The notes under the pieces: generated by a model
The model's database searches: none
Told to the model about the DNA's origin: nothing
Seen by the model: the letters and a program-made list of their open reading frames with translations, nothing else
Translations under genes and position numbers: made by a program
Assembly (NCBI GenBank): GCA_004431415.1
Contig: QPMI01000066.1
Span: 485,154-549,153, forward strand
Direction: 5' to 3'
Source: Cyanophora paradoxa
Taxonomy: Eukaryota; Glaucocystophyceae; Cyanophorales; Cyanophoraceae
DNA length: 64,000 bases
In this document: positions 29,737 to 41,013 of the stretch, piece by piece
Layout: every line of letters begins with the position of its first letter
Position numbering within the stretch: position 1 is the stretch's first letter

Positions 29737-31330
29737 ATGGCCCCCGCCGCTGCTGCTGCAGTCAATCGGGCGCCCGCCACCAGCTCAGCGCCGGCTTGCT
29801 CGGCCCCCGCTCCGGCGCCCGGTCCCAGCCGCATCCGCCCCGCTCCTCCCGTCCAGCCCGCCGCCCCAGCGGCCGCGGCGAGCTCGAGGAGCAGCTCTGG
29901 CCCCGCGCAGCTGCTGGCGTCGTCACAGGCCCCGCCGCCCGCCGAGCCCGTCCTCGCCACTGAGGAAGAGCCGCTTCCCTCCCTGCAGCGCCCCGTCCCA
30001 TCGGAGATCTTCCAGGCGATTCTCTCGCATCTGCCCGGCATCTGGCTGGTGCGGGCGCGCGCCGTCTGCGTGGCGTGGCGGGCCGCTGCGGACGAGGCGC
30101 TCCGTCGCTTCGTGGCAGAGCTCGACTGCGAGGCGTGGTACCGCGACCGCTGGTGGCTTGGCGAGCCGACGATCACCGACCCTGTGTCTCCGCGGCCGCC
30201 CCCGGAGACTACAGTCCAGCTGCCAATGTCACTCGCTGAGCTTGCTGGCGAGCTCGAGGATGTTGACCTTTCCATGTGCGAATCAGTTAACGATACAGCA
30301 CAAGCTATGGCCCATCACCGTCGTGTACTTGTCGACTTTGTCAGAGTCAGCCACACATTTTCATTTTCATACATGTACAAATGGTCTACCTGTTCACGTT
30401 GCGTTCTCATGAGCAGGTCGCGACCTATGATGCTGTTACGGACATGGTGAAACTCGTTCCGCTTCTTCTGCGGAGTCAGGTCGTGGAGGCGCTGGCGTTC
30501 AGGGGCACGAAGGATCTCTACTTCAGATCTGATGGCGCTTTCTGCCCGCGGCTCAAGCGTCTTGTGATTGATGAATGCAATCCTTATCGGAGCTTCGAAG
30601 ATCCTCCGGATCAAGACTCTCGCTTTGGAGCTGCCGTGCGCTCTGCTATATATGTTCCGTGGCCATGATGATCATGATTTCATCGACTGCAGATCGCTGC
30701 GAGCTGCAAGAATCTTGAGGTCAGTTCTTGTTCAGCTCTCTAGATCTGATTGTTCAGCTCTCTCGCTCAGTCTAGCGGCATCACATTCGGCAGGTCCTCC
30801 ACATTACAAACCACAGCCGAGAAAGCTTCAACGGCATCAACATGATCCTGGCCAGCTGCAAGCGTCTCCGCAAGCTGGTTCTTCTCAGAGATGTGTTCGG
30901 GGAAGATTCTGCCACGCGTACGATCGAACTCCACTCGAACAGCCTCCAGGAGCTGTGGCTCTCTGACCCCGTCGGCGCCTCCTTGAGCGCTCGTCTCCCA
31001 AACCTCCTCTCCCTGAACGTGGAGATGGGCGAAGCATTCGCCAACTCGGCTGCGCCCTTCCTCCGCTCCGCCCCGTCCCTCCGCTCTTTCTGTCTTTGGG
31101 GCTCGGTTTCTGTTACCGGGTACCCCCGCTCGCAAGGTGACAAGCTCGACGGCGTTCTCGAGGCAGCTGCGTCCTACTGTCGCCGTCTCGAGGTTGTCTC
31201 GCTGTGGCGGAGTGCCTGCGGCCCGCGCCTCGAGCCGGCGTTGCAGCAGCTCAGAGCCGCGAACCCAGCCATCCGCATTCGGCGGAAATATATTCAACGC
31301 TACGACCAGATTGTTCCGATTGTTGTATGA
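29737..31330 (+). CDS. F-box / leucine-rich-repeat protein
   Basis: A likely SCF ubiquitin-ligase substrate receptor. ATG 29737 opens a 90-residue Ala/Pro/Ser low-complexity leader, then the F-box PVPSEIFQAILSHLPGIWL..RARAVCVAWRAAADEAL at about 30000-30110 (pattern 'lP.e....I...L....l...r.VC..Wr'). Downstream exons carry leucine-rich repeats: LVPLLLRSQVVEALAFRG, CPRLKRLVIDECN, IAASCKNLE, MILASCKRLRKLVLLRDVFG, NSLQELWLSDPVGASL, LPNLLSLNVEMGE, APSLRSFCLWGSV and CRRLEVVSLW, ending IQRYDQIVPIVV-stop at 31330. Four or five introns, one with donor GTACCCCCGC near 31120. Exon edges at 30620-30690 and 30720-30800 are uncertain. It is convergent with CCDC77. Confidence 0.8.
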
Positions 31331-31419
31331 TGAAGCACTTGCGCGTGGCCCTCGAGACAGTGCACGTGGCCCATATCCGCTTGACTTAATCAGGGCTAGA
31401 TCTAGAGCGTGGCGAAGGA

Positions 31420-31560
31420 AGGAAGAGCGTGGCGGAAGGAAGGAAAGAGCGTGGCGAAAGGAATTTGAAGGATGAGCCGGGGAGCTGGCCGGGGGGCAAC
31501 AGGGGCAACGGGGGGGGGGGGGGGGGGGGGGGAGGGGGGGGGCGGGCTCGGTCGGAATAT
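31420..31560. repeat. GAAAGGAAGAGCGTGGC repeats and G-tract
   Basis: Just downstream of the F-box/LRR stop, GAAGAGCGTGGCG(G/A)AAGGAA-like units recur three times (31405-31465), followed by a G-tract of about 40 bp (31509-31548). It lies in the convergent 3' gap; no gene. Confidence 0.75.
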
Positions 31561-31751
31561 CTAGTACCCCCGGCCTCTGGCTCCTCACTGACCTCTGTAT
31601 CCCCAGCCAGACCGGTAATTATTATTGCAACCACCTACAGCGTAAGTGAAGAGCTTGGATTCGCACGTGTACACTGGGGGAGGGCCCGCTAGCCCGGGAG
31701 CCCCCGCCCGGCCGCCCCGGAATTCGAATTCGAAGCCTCCGCCCCGCCTGG

Positions 31752-34046
31752 CTAGCCGAGGCGCTCGCGGGTGCGGCCGAAGGAGGTCTCCAGCAGGAAC
31801 ACGCGGTCCTTGAGGGTCTCCAGGTTCCCCTCCACCTCCGCGTCCCGCCCTGAGCGAACGAAGTCAGGACAAGAAGATGCATGTACCCCCCAGAAGATAG
31901 CCGGGCCGGGCAAGCCACACCGGGCTCGTCGACAGGGGGAAGGCCGGCGGCGGCGCGGCGGGCGGCGCGCGTGTGCGGGGCGCAGGGGCGGGGGAGGCGC
32001 CCCTCCAGGGCCTTGATCGAGCGCTTCAGGATGCCGATGTCGGTGCCGTACCCCTCCATCTCGAGCTCGCGCCGCTCTTCGAGCTTGCGGAGGCTCTCCT
32101 TGAGCGCCACGTTGCGCGCCGTGAGGTCCTTGTTCCTGTTCCGAAGCTCCGTCGCCTCGGCGTTCAGCTCCGCCTGCAGGCCGCGGCCGGCTCGAGGGGG
32201 GTACGCATATCGAAGAGGGGGTACGGCGCACGAGCTGGCGGCGGTAGTGCTCGGTGTACATCGCGGTGCCCTCCTCGATCCGCGACTGCGTGAGCTGCGC
32301 GGCGCGCGGCGTCAGAAGGCAGAGGCGGGTAAGGGGGGTACGTATATACGGCAAGCCAGAGAGGGTACATGCGCACCGACTTCTCCATGTCGACGCGGCG
32401 GGCGGCGGACTCGACCTCGAGGCGCAGGCGGTCGTTGGCGGCCTTGGTGGACTCCAGGGCCTCCGTCAGCTCGCGCTCCCGAAGCTGCGCCGAGTGCCGG
32501 TGCGCCAGGTGCTCGCGCGTCACCCGCAGCAGCTTCTCGTCCAGCTCGCGCGCCCGCGCCTCCAGCCCCGCGACGCGCTCCGCGTCCTGCCGGGCGCGCG
32601 CCTCCTCCTGCGGGGCCGTTTAGTTCAGATAGGGCGGGCAGGGTGGCGCTGGGCCCGACCTGCTCGGCCCGGACCCTCCTGTCCTCGAGGAAGACGGCCT
32701 TTTGCTCCTCGAGCGCCCTCGACTTGTCCTCGAGCTGCGGCGGCGGGACGTCAGGGGCGGCGGCGCGTGCGGATCGGCGGCGGCGGCGGCGGGAGGATCC
32801 GCGCACCTGTTCCCGGAGCTGTTCGATGGTGAGGAGAAGAGCGTCCGTCTTCGCCGTGGGGAGGTAGACCTGCGGGCGGGGCCGGGGCCGGGCGGAGGAG
32901 GTCAGGGGCGAGACCCTCGGCCGCGCTGAGAAGGCGGCGCCGCCGCACCGTGCGGAGCACGCGGGAGCCGCGCATCTCCCTCCGCGTCTTCCGGTAGGGC
33001 TCCACTGCAGAGCCCGGGTTCGCCGTCGTCTGGGCGTGCGGCGCCGTCGCGGGCCGCGAGCCCCCGAAGTTCGCCGTGGAGACCTGCACCGCCGGCGAGT
33101 ACGTCGACCCTCCGCTGACCGACGCGCCGCCGCCCTGCGCCCACTCCTCAGGAGGAGCTCGTCGGCGGTGCGCAGCGGGGGAGGGGCGCACGGCCACGGG
33201 CATCGTCACCACCAGGCCGGCGCGGTTGGGCGCGCCGCCCATGGCCGGGGAAATTGATCTGCGCGGCGGATCGGCGGCGGGCGCGCGGAGCCAGGGCGGC
33301 GAGGCGAGACGCACGCGCGGAGCGACATCGTCGCCTCGGGGGCCGGCGGCGGCCCGCTCGACTGCGGCAGGACGCGCGTCGAGTAGACCTCGGCCCGGCG
33401 ATCCCGCACGAGCGTAACGTCCTCGGTAACCGGCTGAGTAAGCACGAGCAGGTCCTCGATGTTCTTCCTGTCCTGCATCTCCTGGACTGCGCGGCAGCGC
33501 TCAGCGCCGGCTGGCTGCGGCCGCGGGCCCCTGGCCGGCAAGGGAAGGGCGCACTTTTGAACTCATCCAACTCCGCGTAAAGGTTCGAAATCAGCTGCTT
33601 CTCCTCCATGAGCTGCACGTTCGCGTCGCTGAGCGCGGACTGCAGCTCCCGGATTGTTTGCAGAGCCGTGTGCAGCTCCCAGTTCTCTGGCGGCGGGGCG
33701 ACGTCAGCAGGACGATTAAGGGGCGGATACGGCAGAGGAGCAGCCGGCCGCGGGGCTCGGCGGGCGCCGAGCTCACTCTTGTGCATGTCCGAGTGCCGCA
33801 GCTCGATGTCGTCGAGCCTGTCGCAGGGTCGGACGCGATTAGCTACTCTTATAAGCTGGACGCACCGCTTGAGGTACTCCGCGCGCTCCGCCTCGAAGGA
33901 CTCTGCGAAGCGAGGGGCCCGCGTTCAAAAAATTTGATCCCGGTTGCGGGCGGCGACGCTGCCGTTGGCGCCTCCCACGCACCCATCTTAGATCGGAAGT
34001 ACGCCAGGAGCTCCGGCGTCGGAGCCAGCTGCATGGATGCGGCCAT
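31752..34046 (-). CDS. CCDC77: CCDC77-like centrosomal/basal-body coiled-coil protein
   Basis: CCDC77 is a conserved centrosome/basal-body coiled-coil protein of ciliated eukaryotes. The order of segments matches the family: MAASMQLAPTPELLAYFRSK start (ATG 34046); ESFEAERAEYLKR; DDIELRHSDMHK; ELHTALQTIRELQSALSDAN then LISNLYAELDEFK (about 33690-33560); MQDRKNIEDLLVL (about 33470); VEPYRKTRREMRG; KTDALLLTIEQLREQ; LEDKSRALEEQKAVFLEDRR; LDEKLLRVTREHLAHRHSAQ; TQSRIEEGTAMYTEHYRRQL; LRKLEERRELEMEGYGTDIG (about 32090-32030); and GNLETLKDRVFLLETSFG to the stop at 31752. Nearly all of it is heptad-like. There are about 10 introns. Its presence implies that the organism builds centrioles or flagella. 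It is divergent from glycohydrolase copy B, with 118 bp between the starts. Confidence 0.85.
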
Positions 34047-34164
34047 CTTTTCGATTGCGTGTGTCTGCCGTACCCCTGCTCGGCGAGTCTCTGGAGCCCA
34101 GGCGAGTTGCGGGGAAATCACCCTGCTGCTAGGAGAGAGACCGGCTGCTAGAGGAGCGCCGCAG

Positions 34165-36197
34165 ATGGGCACGTCGATGTGCCTCCCGGCAAAGCCGGAC
34201 GACCCGCCCCCGGCCGTGGCAACAGCGAACGCGGATCGTTCGATGCCCAGCGAAGCTGCCGCGGGCCGCAATTCGGACGGATCGCGCGCAGCTCCGAAGC
34301 GGGCGGAGAGTAAGCTGAAAGTTATCACCCCGGAGCTGGAGGCTCGGGCGCGCAACGCGCTTTATGCAGCGTTCTCCGGCGACGCGCTGGGCCTCGGTTC
34401 GCCGCCCAAAGGCCTCCCCGCGCTAGAGCTGGCAATCAGCCGGCTTGGAGCTTCGGTGCTCTGAGCCCGACCCAGGTGTCCACTGGGAGTACAACGCGGA
34501 AACCATCAAGGAGAAGTACGGCACACCCGATAAATTCATCACGGTGCGCCCAGGGCGCTCGAGCGGGGCCGCTCCGATCAGTCGCGCGCGGCGAAGCTCC
34601 CATCTCACGAGCGCGGCCGGCACTCCAGCCCGGCGAGCTGAACCAGTACCATGTCGGGAAGGAGGCGGGCGATCTCACGCACGTAGGCGACCAGACGATC
34701 CTGCTCCTGGTCCGCCCTCGCGCACTCGCTTCGCCGCCTCGGCTTGCCGGGCGCCTCCGCCGACGGCGCTCGTGCGCAGGAGCACGTTGCGTCGCGGAAA
34801 CGCTTCAATGCATCAGCATTCATAACGGAGGTTCGCTCGCGCGCTGCCGGGGCGGGCAACGCCTGGGTAACGCCGTGGGTGTCGGACCGTGCTTGGGCCG
34901 TGCAAGGCTCCGACACGCGCTAGAACCGATGCCGACCGCCATGTAGAGCTCAAATTGTGCCTTGCGCTTGCTAAGGATCGCGAGCGCCGCAGTGGAGCGT
35001 GTGGTTCGCGTCCTACGCGGGCTACAAGGACCACGCGTGCAAGGCGACGTACGAAAACCTCAACTCGGGCAGGGGGCCAGTCGAGGTGCGCGCGAGCGAT
35101 TTGGCGTACCCCGGACGCCCCGCGCAACCCGATACCCCCCACAGGCCGTGGCGTCGGACTCGAACGACCTGTCGGCCGCCTCGCGCATCGCGCCGCTTCT
35201 GTACCTCTTCGCGGACAAGTCTGAGCTCGTCAAGCTGATCCAGGCGTCTCGAGCCCAGGCCGGACTCACGCACGCCGGCAGCCTCGCCGCGCCCGCCGCC
35301 GAGGTCCGTGCGAGCGCCAGAGCCAAGGACTCGCTTTTTTTCTTAGACGCCGCTGACGCTGCTGCGGCCGCCGGCGCAGTTCTTCGCGCGGGTGGCGCAC
35401 GCGGTGCTGCACGGGGCCGTCCCCTCCGCCGCCATGCGCACGGTCCGTGCCCCGCCCCGCCCCGCCCCCTCACTTGCAGGGCCGAGCTCACGCTTGAGCC
35501 CGCGCGGCCGCAGGCGGTGGAGGCGATCGGGGAGGCGGCGCTGCAGGAGAAGGTGGAGCAGGGGCTCGCCGCCGCCGCCAACGCCGCCCTCACAAGCGAC
35601 GAAGAGGCCGTCACGAGCCTCGGGCCCGTCAAAGAGTTCGCTCCCGGCAAGAAGGTACACGTACCCCCTTTTGATCCCGTACCCCCGCGGGATCTTCTGC
35701 GCCGTTCTGAAACACCCGTACCCCCAGGTCGCGGTCGCGAAGGCCTGCAACGCCGACTACGCCATCCCGGCTACCGTGTACTTCATAGGTGCGCGCCTAC
35801 CCCCTTTCCGATCGCTTATCCCCCTCACTTTCGCCGCAGTCAAGTACGAGAACGCGCCGGACGCGCTCAAAGCTGCGCTGGTGGCCAACACGGCCGTCGG
35901 GGGGGACAACGCCGCCCGCGGCATGCTCATCGGTACCCCCCTGCCCCGCCCTCCCGCCCCCGGCCCGCCGCGCCGCGCCACCTCCTAATAGGGGGGCGGC
36001 GCGCAGGGCTGGTGCTGGGGGCGCGGCAGGGCCCCGCGGCGGCGGTCCCGACCGAGTGGGTCTCGGGCCTCCGCTCCAAGCCCCGCATCGACAAGGCCCT
36101 CGCCCTGGCCACGTCGGGCCTGACAACCACCCCGATAGCCGGCGCCACGCCCCCCGGATCCCCCGCAGGCGGCGAGGCCGCAGCTGCAGCGAAGTAG
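34165..36197 (+). CDS. ADP-ribosylglycohydrolase / J1-crystallin-like protein, copy B
   Basis: Paralogue of the gene at 3198-5200, on the opposite strand. ATG 34165 (MGTSMCLPAKPDDPPPA) adds a longer N-terminal tail than copy A. Exons: ELEARARNALYAAFSGDALG joined across GTTCGCC...CCCAG to VHWEYNAETIKEKYGTPDKF (about 34475); YHVGKEAGDLTHVGDQTILL (about 34645-34705, metal motif GDxTxxGDQ); EHVASRKRFNASAFITE (about 34785); QWSVWFASYAGYKDHACKA (about 34995); SRIAPLLYLFADKSELVKLI (about 35185); FFARVAHAVLHGAVPSAAM; AELTLEPARPQAVEAIGEAA; DYAIPATVYFI; VANTAVGGDNAARGMLIG (about 35880-35935); and LVLGARQGPAAAVPTEWVSG to the stop at 36197. Both metal-binding motifs are intact, so it is probably active. 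The Ala-rich tail differs from copy A. The substrate is unknown. Confidence 0.82.
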
Positions 36198-36528
36198 GCC
36201 CCTCTCATTCTGGGCCACGCTCTCTCTATGTAGCAGGACCTGCATCCTCTAAAGATCTATCCCAATATTTCAATATGCCTATTCACAGATGCTAGCCGCT
36301 GAGCCTGGGGTGCTACGGGGCTCTAATTCTGTACAAGTCCAGGGCGCTATCTGCGTACTACGCTGATGTACAAGATGCAAAAACAGGAAGCTGCGCGCGT
36401 AAAGTTCTTGAAATAAAATTAAAGGATGCCGCGTTGACTGTACCTACGTATTCTATGCCGAATCGAATCGAGGGTCTAGGGGGCTGGACAGCTATTACAA
36501 GAGCTGGGAACGCTGCAGAGAGCCCGGC
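36198..36528. other. Convergent 3' gap
   Basis: Between the stops of glycohydrolase copy B (+) and the RING gene (-). Relatively AT-rich (36260-36450), consistent with 3'UTRs; AATAAA-like sequence is seen at about 36410 (GAAATAAAATTAAA). No gene. Confidence 0.55.
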
Positions 36529-37353
36529 CTACATCTCGAGCCGGTGGCCCCAGTTGAACCAGAACTGCGCGCTTGCGGACGCGGCGGGCGCCGCCGCCTC
36601 CGCGGCGACGGAAGCCGCGCCCAGCAGAGCGCCGCAGGCCATTCCCGCGGCCCTCTCGAGCGTGGGGCCCAGCGCGTAGCCCACGGAGACGCCGAAGGCC
36701 GCCGCGGCGAGGGCCACTGCGCCCAGGCTCGTCCGCGCCGGTTCGCGGGGCGAGGACGCCTCCTCTGCCTTCACTGTCGCCTGCTCTTCCGCCAGAGCCA
36801 CGGCCGCTCGCAGGGCTTGAGAGAGGGCGTAATTCCTGCGCACGGCGCCGCGGCCGTTTGAATTCTTGCTGGAAAGAGGAGGCGGGAGCTGCGGCGGACC
36901 TCGGGAGGTCGTCGATATCCGCGACGAAGAGTTGCAGCTTGCGGCGGTCCAATGGGCACTGCAGGGCGATGCAGTCGCGCCTCCACACCCAACCAACGCA
37001 TGCTGCCGCGCAGGCGCGGCGTCACGAATGCAGGGAGAACCCGGAGAAGGCGCACGAGCGCGGCCGGGCGGCGCACCTCTTGTCTGCTCGAGTTGGGCTA
37101 TGCAGGCGCGGCAGAAGCTGTGACCACAAGGCAGGACGCGCGGATCCTCATAGATGCAGAGGCAGAGAGCGCACTCGACGCCGCAGCTCAGCGAGTCGTG
37201 CGCATCGCTGGAAGCATCCGCTTTCATCGCCGCGAGCGCGAAGTGCGCCGCATGCGCCGTTCGTCCCGCAGCTTGGAGAATCCAGTACCCTCCGAACGAG
37301 CTGCGGCGCTGCTGCGCCGCTGCTGCGGCGGCCGCGCTGCGTCGCTGCGACAT
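36529..37353 (-). CDS. RING-finger membrane-associated protein
   Basis: A probable E3 ubiquitin ligase. ATG at 37353 (MSQRRSAAAAAAAQQRRSSF), or a downstream ATG near 37227 (MKADASSDAHDSLSCG). The RING starts CALCLCIYEDPRVLPCGHSF then CRACI (about 37185-37110): Cys-x2-Cys, Cys-x-His, Cys-x2-Cys. The last pair comes after an intron as LQCPLDRRKLQLFVADIDD (about 36960), completing C3HC4. After a further intron, NYALSQALRAAVALAEEQ and a hydrophobic Ala/Gly-rich C-terminus (LGAVALAAAAFGVSVGYALG, then GMACGALLGAASVA) suggest membrane anchoring; the stop is at 36529. The upstream start codon overlaps the METTL18 start on the other strand. Confidence 0.75.
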   Translation of the reverse strand: MSQRRSAAAAAAAQQRRSSFGGYWILQAAGRTAHAAHFALAAMKADASSDAHDSLSCGVECALCLCIYEDPRVLPCGHSFCRACIAQLEQTRGAPPGRARAPSPGSPCIRDAAPARQHALVGCGGATASPCSAHWTAASCNSSSRISTTSRGPPQLPPPLSSKNSNGRGAVRRNYALSQALRAAVALAEEQATVKAEEASSPREPARTSLGAVALAAAAFGVSVGYALGPTLERAAGMACGALLGAASVAAEAAAPAASASAQFWFNWGHRLEM

Positions 37354-38666
37354 GTTCAGTGAAGATTCTGCCCCCTTCCGCTTCAACTTCGGTGGCGATG
37401 CGCCGGCCGAGGTGCGCCGGCCCGCAGCTGGCCACGCCGCGAGTGCCAGCCAGCGCGCCGCAGGAAGCTGGGTCCCCGGAGCCGCCGCCGCCGGCGACTG
37501 CGGACGCTCCGATGATCGATCTCGGCGTGGACCAGCTCGTGCGCTCGCGCGATCCGCCGCGTGGGCCGCCGCTCTATGCATCCGGACCTCAATCGCGGCG
37601 GTGCGCAGGACCTGGACGAATGCGGGCATTGCGAGACCGAAGAGCAGCGGCTACCTTGCTCCTCCATCAAGCGCGTCCGCCCCTGCGCGGTGCACGGCAC
37701 CGCGCCCGGCGCGCCGTCGAACAGCGACCTCGTGCCGCGCGTCTACGAGGGCGGCTTCAAGCTCTGGGAGTGCGCGACCGACCTCGCCGGCTTCGTGGAG
37801 GAGACCGCGGCCTCGTGGAAGGGGCTGAGGGTGGCCGAGGCGCGCGCGCGCCCCGCCCCCGACCCGCGCACGCCGGTCCTTCTTCTCACTTGCGCGCGCC
37901 TCTTCGAATGCGCAGCTCGGCTGCGGGCACGGGATCCCCGGGCTCGTCGCCCTCCGCCACGGCGCCGCCTGCGTCCACTTCCAGGACTACGTGCGCCCCT
38001 TTCGCTATCTAAGCTCTCTAATTGGAGTCTTATAAACTTTAATATGTACTGCAGAACGCGGAGGTGCTGGCGCGCGTCACTGCGCGGAACTGCGCGCTCG
38101 CCTGCGGCGGCCGCGAGGCGCTGCGCTCCGCCGTCGCCGCTGGCGTCCTCCGCTTCCTCGCCGGCGGCTGGGCCAGCGCCGCCGTGAGTCCGTACCCCCC
38201 TTCGATTCGTCGTACCCCTGACGGAGGGCCAGGAGCGGCTGGGACCGGCTGGGGAGGGCCAGCAGTACGACGTGATCCTGGTGCGCCCCACCGCCGCCCA
38301 CGCTGTACCCCTCGATCGCGCTTTTTTGAATCGGTGTACCCCAGACGAGCGAGACGATCTACTCCCGAGAGTCGATGGCGCGGCTGCTCGATCTCATCGC
38401 CGCGACGCTGCGCCCCAAGACCGGCTTCGCATATCCTTCGCCCCGCCTCTTCTACCCACTTTCTCCCCCCTCTCCCTTCCTTTCCTTGACCGGCAGGGAG
38501 GGGTACGCTCGTGGCGGCGAAGCGGCACTACTTCGGCGTGGGGGGCGGCGTTCTCGCCTTCGAGGCGCTCGTGGAGCGGGACGGGCGCTTGACGTGCGGG
38601 CGCCTGAAAGTCTATGAGGACGGGTCCTCACAGACCCGCGACCTCCTTCGCCTCGTCTGGCGGTAG
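37352..38666 (+). CDS. METTL18: Protein-histidine N-methyltransferase (METTL18/Hpm1 type)
   Basis: The family methylates a histidine of ribosomal protein uL3 using S-adenosylmethionine. ATG 37352 starts MFSEDSAPFRFNFGGDA, matching the family's short 'F.FnF' N-terminus. Then, after an intron (donor GTGCGCCGG), PMIDLGVDQLVRSRD; SDLVPRVYEGGFKLWECATD (about 37720), the diagnostic 'lipgvYEGG.K.WEc..DL' block; LGCGHGIPGLVALRHGA with VHFQDY (about 37910-37985), SAM motif I; NAEVLARVTARNCAL; YDVIL spliced to TSETIYSRESMARLLDLI (about 38265-38400); and KRHYFGVGGGVLAFEALVE (about 38515), then RDLLRLVWR-stop at 38666. All family blocks are present in order. Exons between 37500 and 37690 are less certain. 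Confidence 0.9.
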
Positions 38667-39095
38667 ATTGCCAAGTTGCTCTAATGGTAAATTAAAAATA
38701 GCATAGTCCAGTCCAGTGGCAGCTCTAGATCTCTGGGTTCGTTATTCGAATTGAATTGAATTCGATTTCACAACGGCGGGCTCTCTTATGAGACGATACA
38801 CTCCTTCCTGTCCTTCCCGTCCTTCCCCTTCTCCCTATTCCTCTTGCCGAAGGTAATGGCAAAAGGCCGGGCGCCACCGGAGGGGCGGCGGGACGCAGAG
38901 GGGGCGGGCGGCCCGGAGGAGGGGGCGGGCAGGAGGGCTGGGTCGCCGGGGGTGGGGGTGGTGTTGGGGGCGGGCGCGGCGACGGACGGGAGGGGTACGG
39001 GGCCGGGGAGCTGGCTGGTGGGCGTGGGCAGGGCGCAACCCGGCGCGTACGTCACCTGACGCAGACAGAAGAATCAGACTCGGACGCGCTCGGGC
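38667..39095. other. Convergent 3' gap
   Basis: Between the METTL18 stop and the cysteine synthase stop. It has AATTCGAATT-type palindromes at 38745-38770 and a purine-rich stretch (GAGGGGGCGGGC, 38875-39010) that translates only as low-complexity Gly/Pro text. No gene. Confidence 0.55.
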
Positions 39096-41013
39096 TCAGG
39101 TGAGGAGGGGGGGGGGGCAAGCGGGCACGGCGTCGGGGGGTATGGGGAAGAGGCCCTCGACGGAGAGGTAGCGCTCGCCGGTGTCGTAGTTGAACGTGAG
39201 GACCGTGGCGCCGTCCGGGATCTCGGGGAGCTTCTTGGCGACGGCGGCCAGGGAGGCGCCGGAGGAGATCCCTGCGCGCCGAAAGCAGCGCGCTGAGCGG
39301 GGGAGGAAGGGTGGTACGGCATTAGTCGGGCAAAAAGGGGGGTACCGATGAGGATGCCCTCCTGCATGGCGGAGCGGCGCGCCCACTCGAACGCCTCCTC
39401 AGCGTCCACCTGAATGATCCCGTCCAGGAGCTGCAGGGGGTACATGGTTTAGGCCGGCGGAGGGGAGAACCGGAGGGGGGTACGGCGCGCCTCGGTCTGG
39501 AGGATCTTGGGGATAAAGCCGGCGCCGATGCCCTGCAGCTTATGCGGCGCCGGCTTGCCTGCGCCGGCGTGAGCGCGAAGGCAGCGTACCCCTGAAGAGG
39601 CGGGGGGGGGGGGCGGACTTGCCTCCGGAGAGGACGGGGGCGGCCGAGGGTTCGACCCCGAACACCTTCATCTTCTGCGGGTACGGAGTTCGACCGGAAG
39701 GAAGCGGGGCTGGAGCGGGGGTGGGGATACCGCACCGGGAACTTCTGCTTCAGGACGCGTGCGCACCCCGTGATGTGTCCCCCCGTCCCGACGCCCGTGA
39801 TCTTAGGGGAGGGGGCGGAGATAAGCGGGCCCGCGGGGCTGAATAACAAGATGAAGTAGGGCAAAGGAGGGCGCGCCATGAAATCGATCCCGTCCGGAAA
39901 GTCGCTGAGGAGCTCTGCGCTTCTTCTCATCAGAGGGAGGGGCGGAGGGAGGAAGGACGAGTTCGCGGCGCGAGAAACAAAGAAAGGGACGGGCCCTGGG
40001 CGGTGGTCTCGGCGTGGGCTTCCACGTTTGACGCGTTGTCGAACTGGCGGGCGGGAACCTCCGGTGAGAAAGGCAGCGGAAAAGGCAGTGGATAGGCATT
40101 AGACTTGTGTTGGACTAGACCAGTAAAGGCGGCGGATAGATACTAGGCCTGTGTAGGGCGCATCGCACCTGGCCCGGGATCCACGCCGAGGGCCGCGCGC
40201 TCGCCAGCTGCCGCGCCCGCTGGATCGCCCTGCAAGCCCGCGAGCGTGAGGGCGCGGGCGCGGGCGCGGGCGCGGGGACGGGCCGCGGGCGCCGCCCGCC
40301 TGCCGCCCCACCGAGAGCTAAGCAGCTTGAAACGTTAAGCCAGCCGCGCCCCCGGTCATGCCGCGGTCGGAGAGATAGTCCAAGGTGGCCTAGCCTTAAC
40401 TCTACCGCCCCACCTAAGCCACCTTCGGCTATCTCGCCGCGCACCCGGTCATGCCTCGGTCACGGGGCGTGAGCTCGATGTGGGCGCCGTACGCGAGCAT
40501 GATGCGCCGTCGCTCCAGAGACATCGACTCCGGCATCACCAGAGTAAGCTGAGCGGAGGTTAGCAGGGACGCGCCTTCGTACTTGGCGGGGACGCGCCTT
40601 GTACTTCTTGACAGCGCAGACCATGGCGAGCCCGATGCCCGTGTTTCCCGACGTGGGCTCGATGATCTGGCGGCGGCAAGGCGTGAGCGAGGGCAGCGCG
40701 GGGCGGGCGAGGGCAGCTCGGGGCGGGCGGGCGGGCGCGCCTCGGAGACGCCCGGCTTGAGCGTGCCCCGTGCCTCCGCGTCCTCAATCATCTTCAGCGC
40801 GACCCGGTCCTTGATGGATGCGCACGGGTTCTGTCGCTCCAGCTTCACGAACACGTTGACCTGCACGCGGCGCGAGTCGGCGAGGGCCGGCTGCGGGCTC
40901 GGCGGCGGGAAGTGGTCGGGGGCGGCGACCTTGCGGTCCGCAGGGAAGAGCGACCTGCACCGCACGACCGGCGTTTTGCCGATGCAATCGAGGATGCTTT
41001 CAACTGGCGCCAT
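39096..41013 (-). CDS. Cysteine synthase (O-acetylserine sulfhydrylase)
   Basis: A PLP enzyme that makes cysteine from O-acetylserine and sulfide. ATG 41013 starts [19 protein letters not shown] directly, without an organelle presequence, which points to a cytosolic form. Then [20 protein letters not shown] (about 40860-40810; the Lys of SIKDR is the PLP lysine), [14 protein letters not shown] (about 40650; substrate/PLP-phosphate loop), [69 protein letters not shown] (about 39790), [50 protein letters not shown] (about 39420-39360), [20 protein letters not shown] and [16 protein letters not shown] (about 39200-39150). The last dozen residues and the exact stop (39096 versus 39074) depend on one splice choice. 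At least eight introns. Confidence 0.92.
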
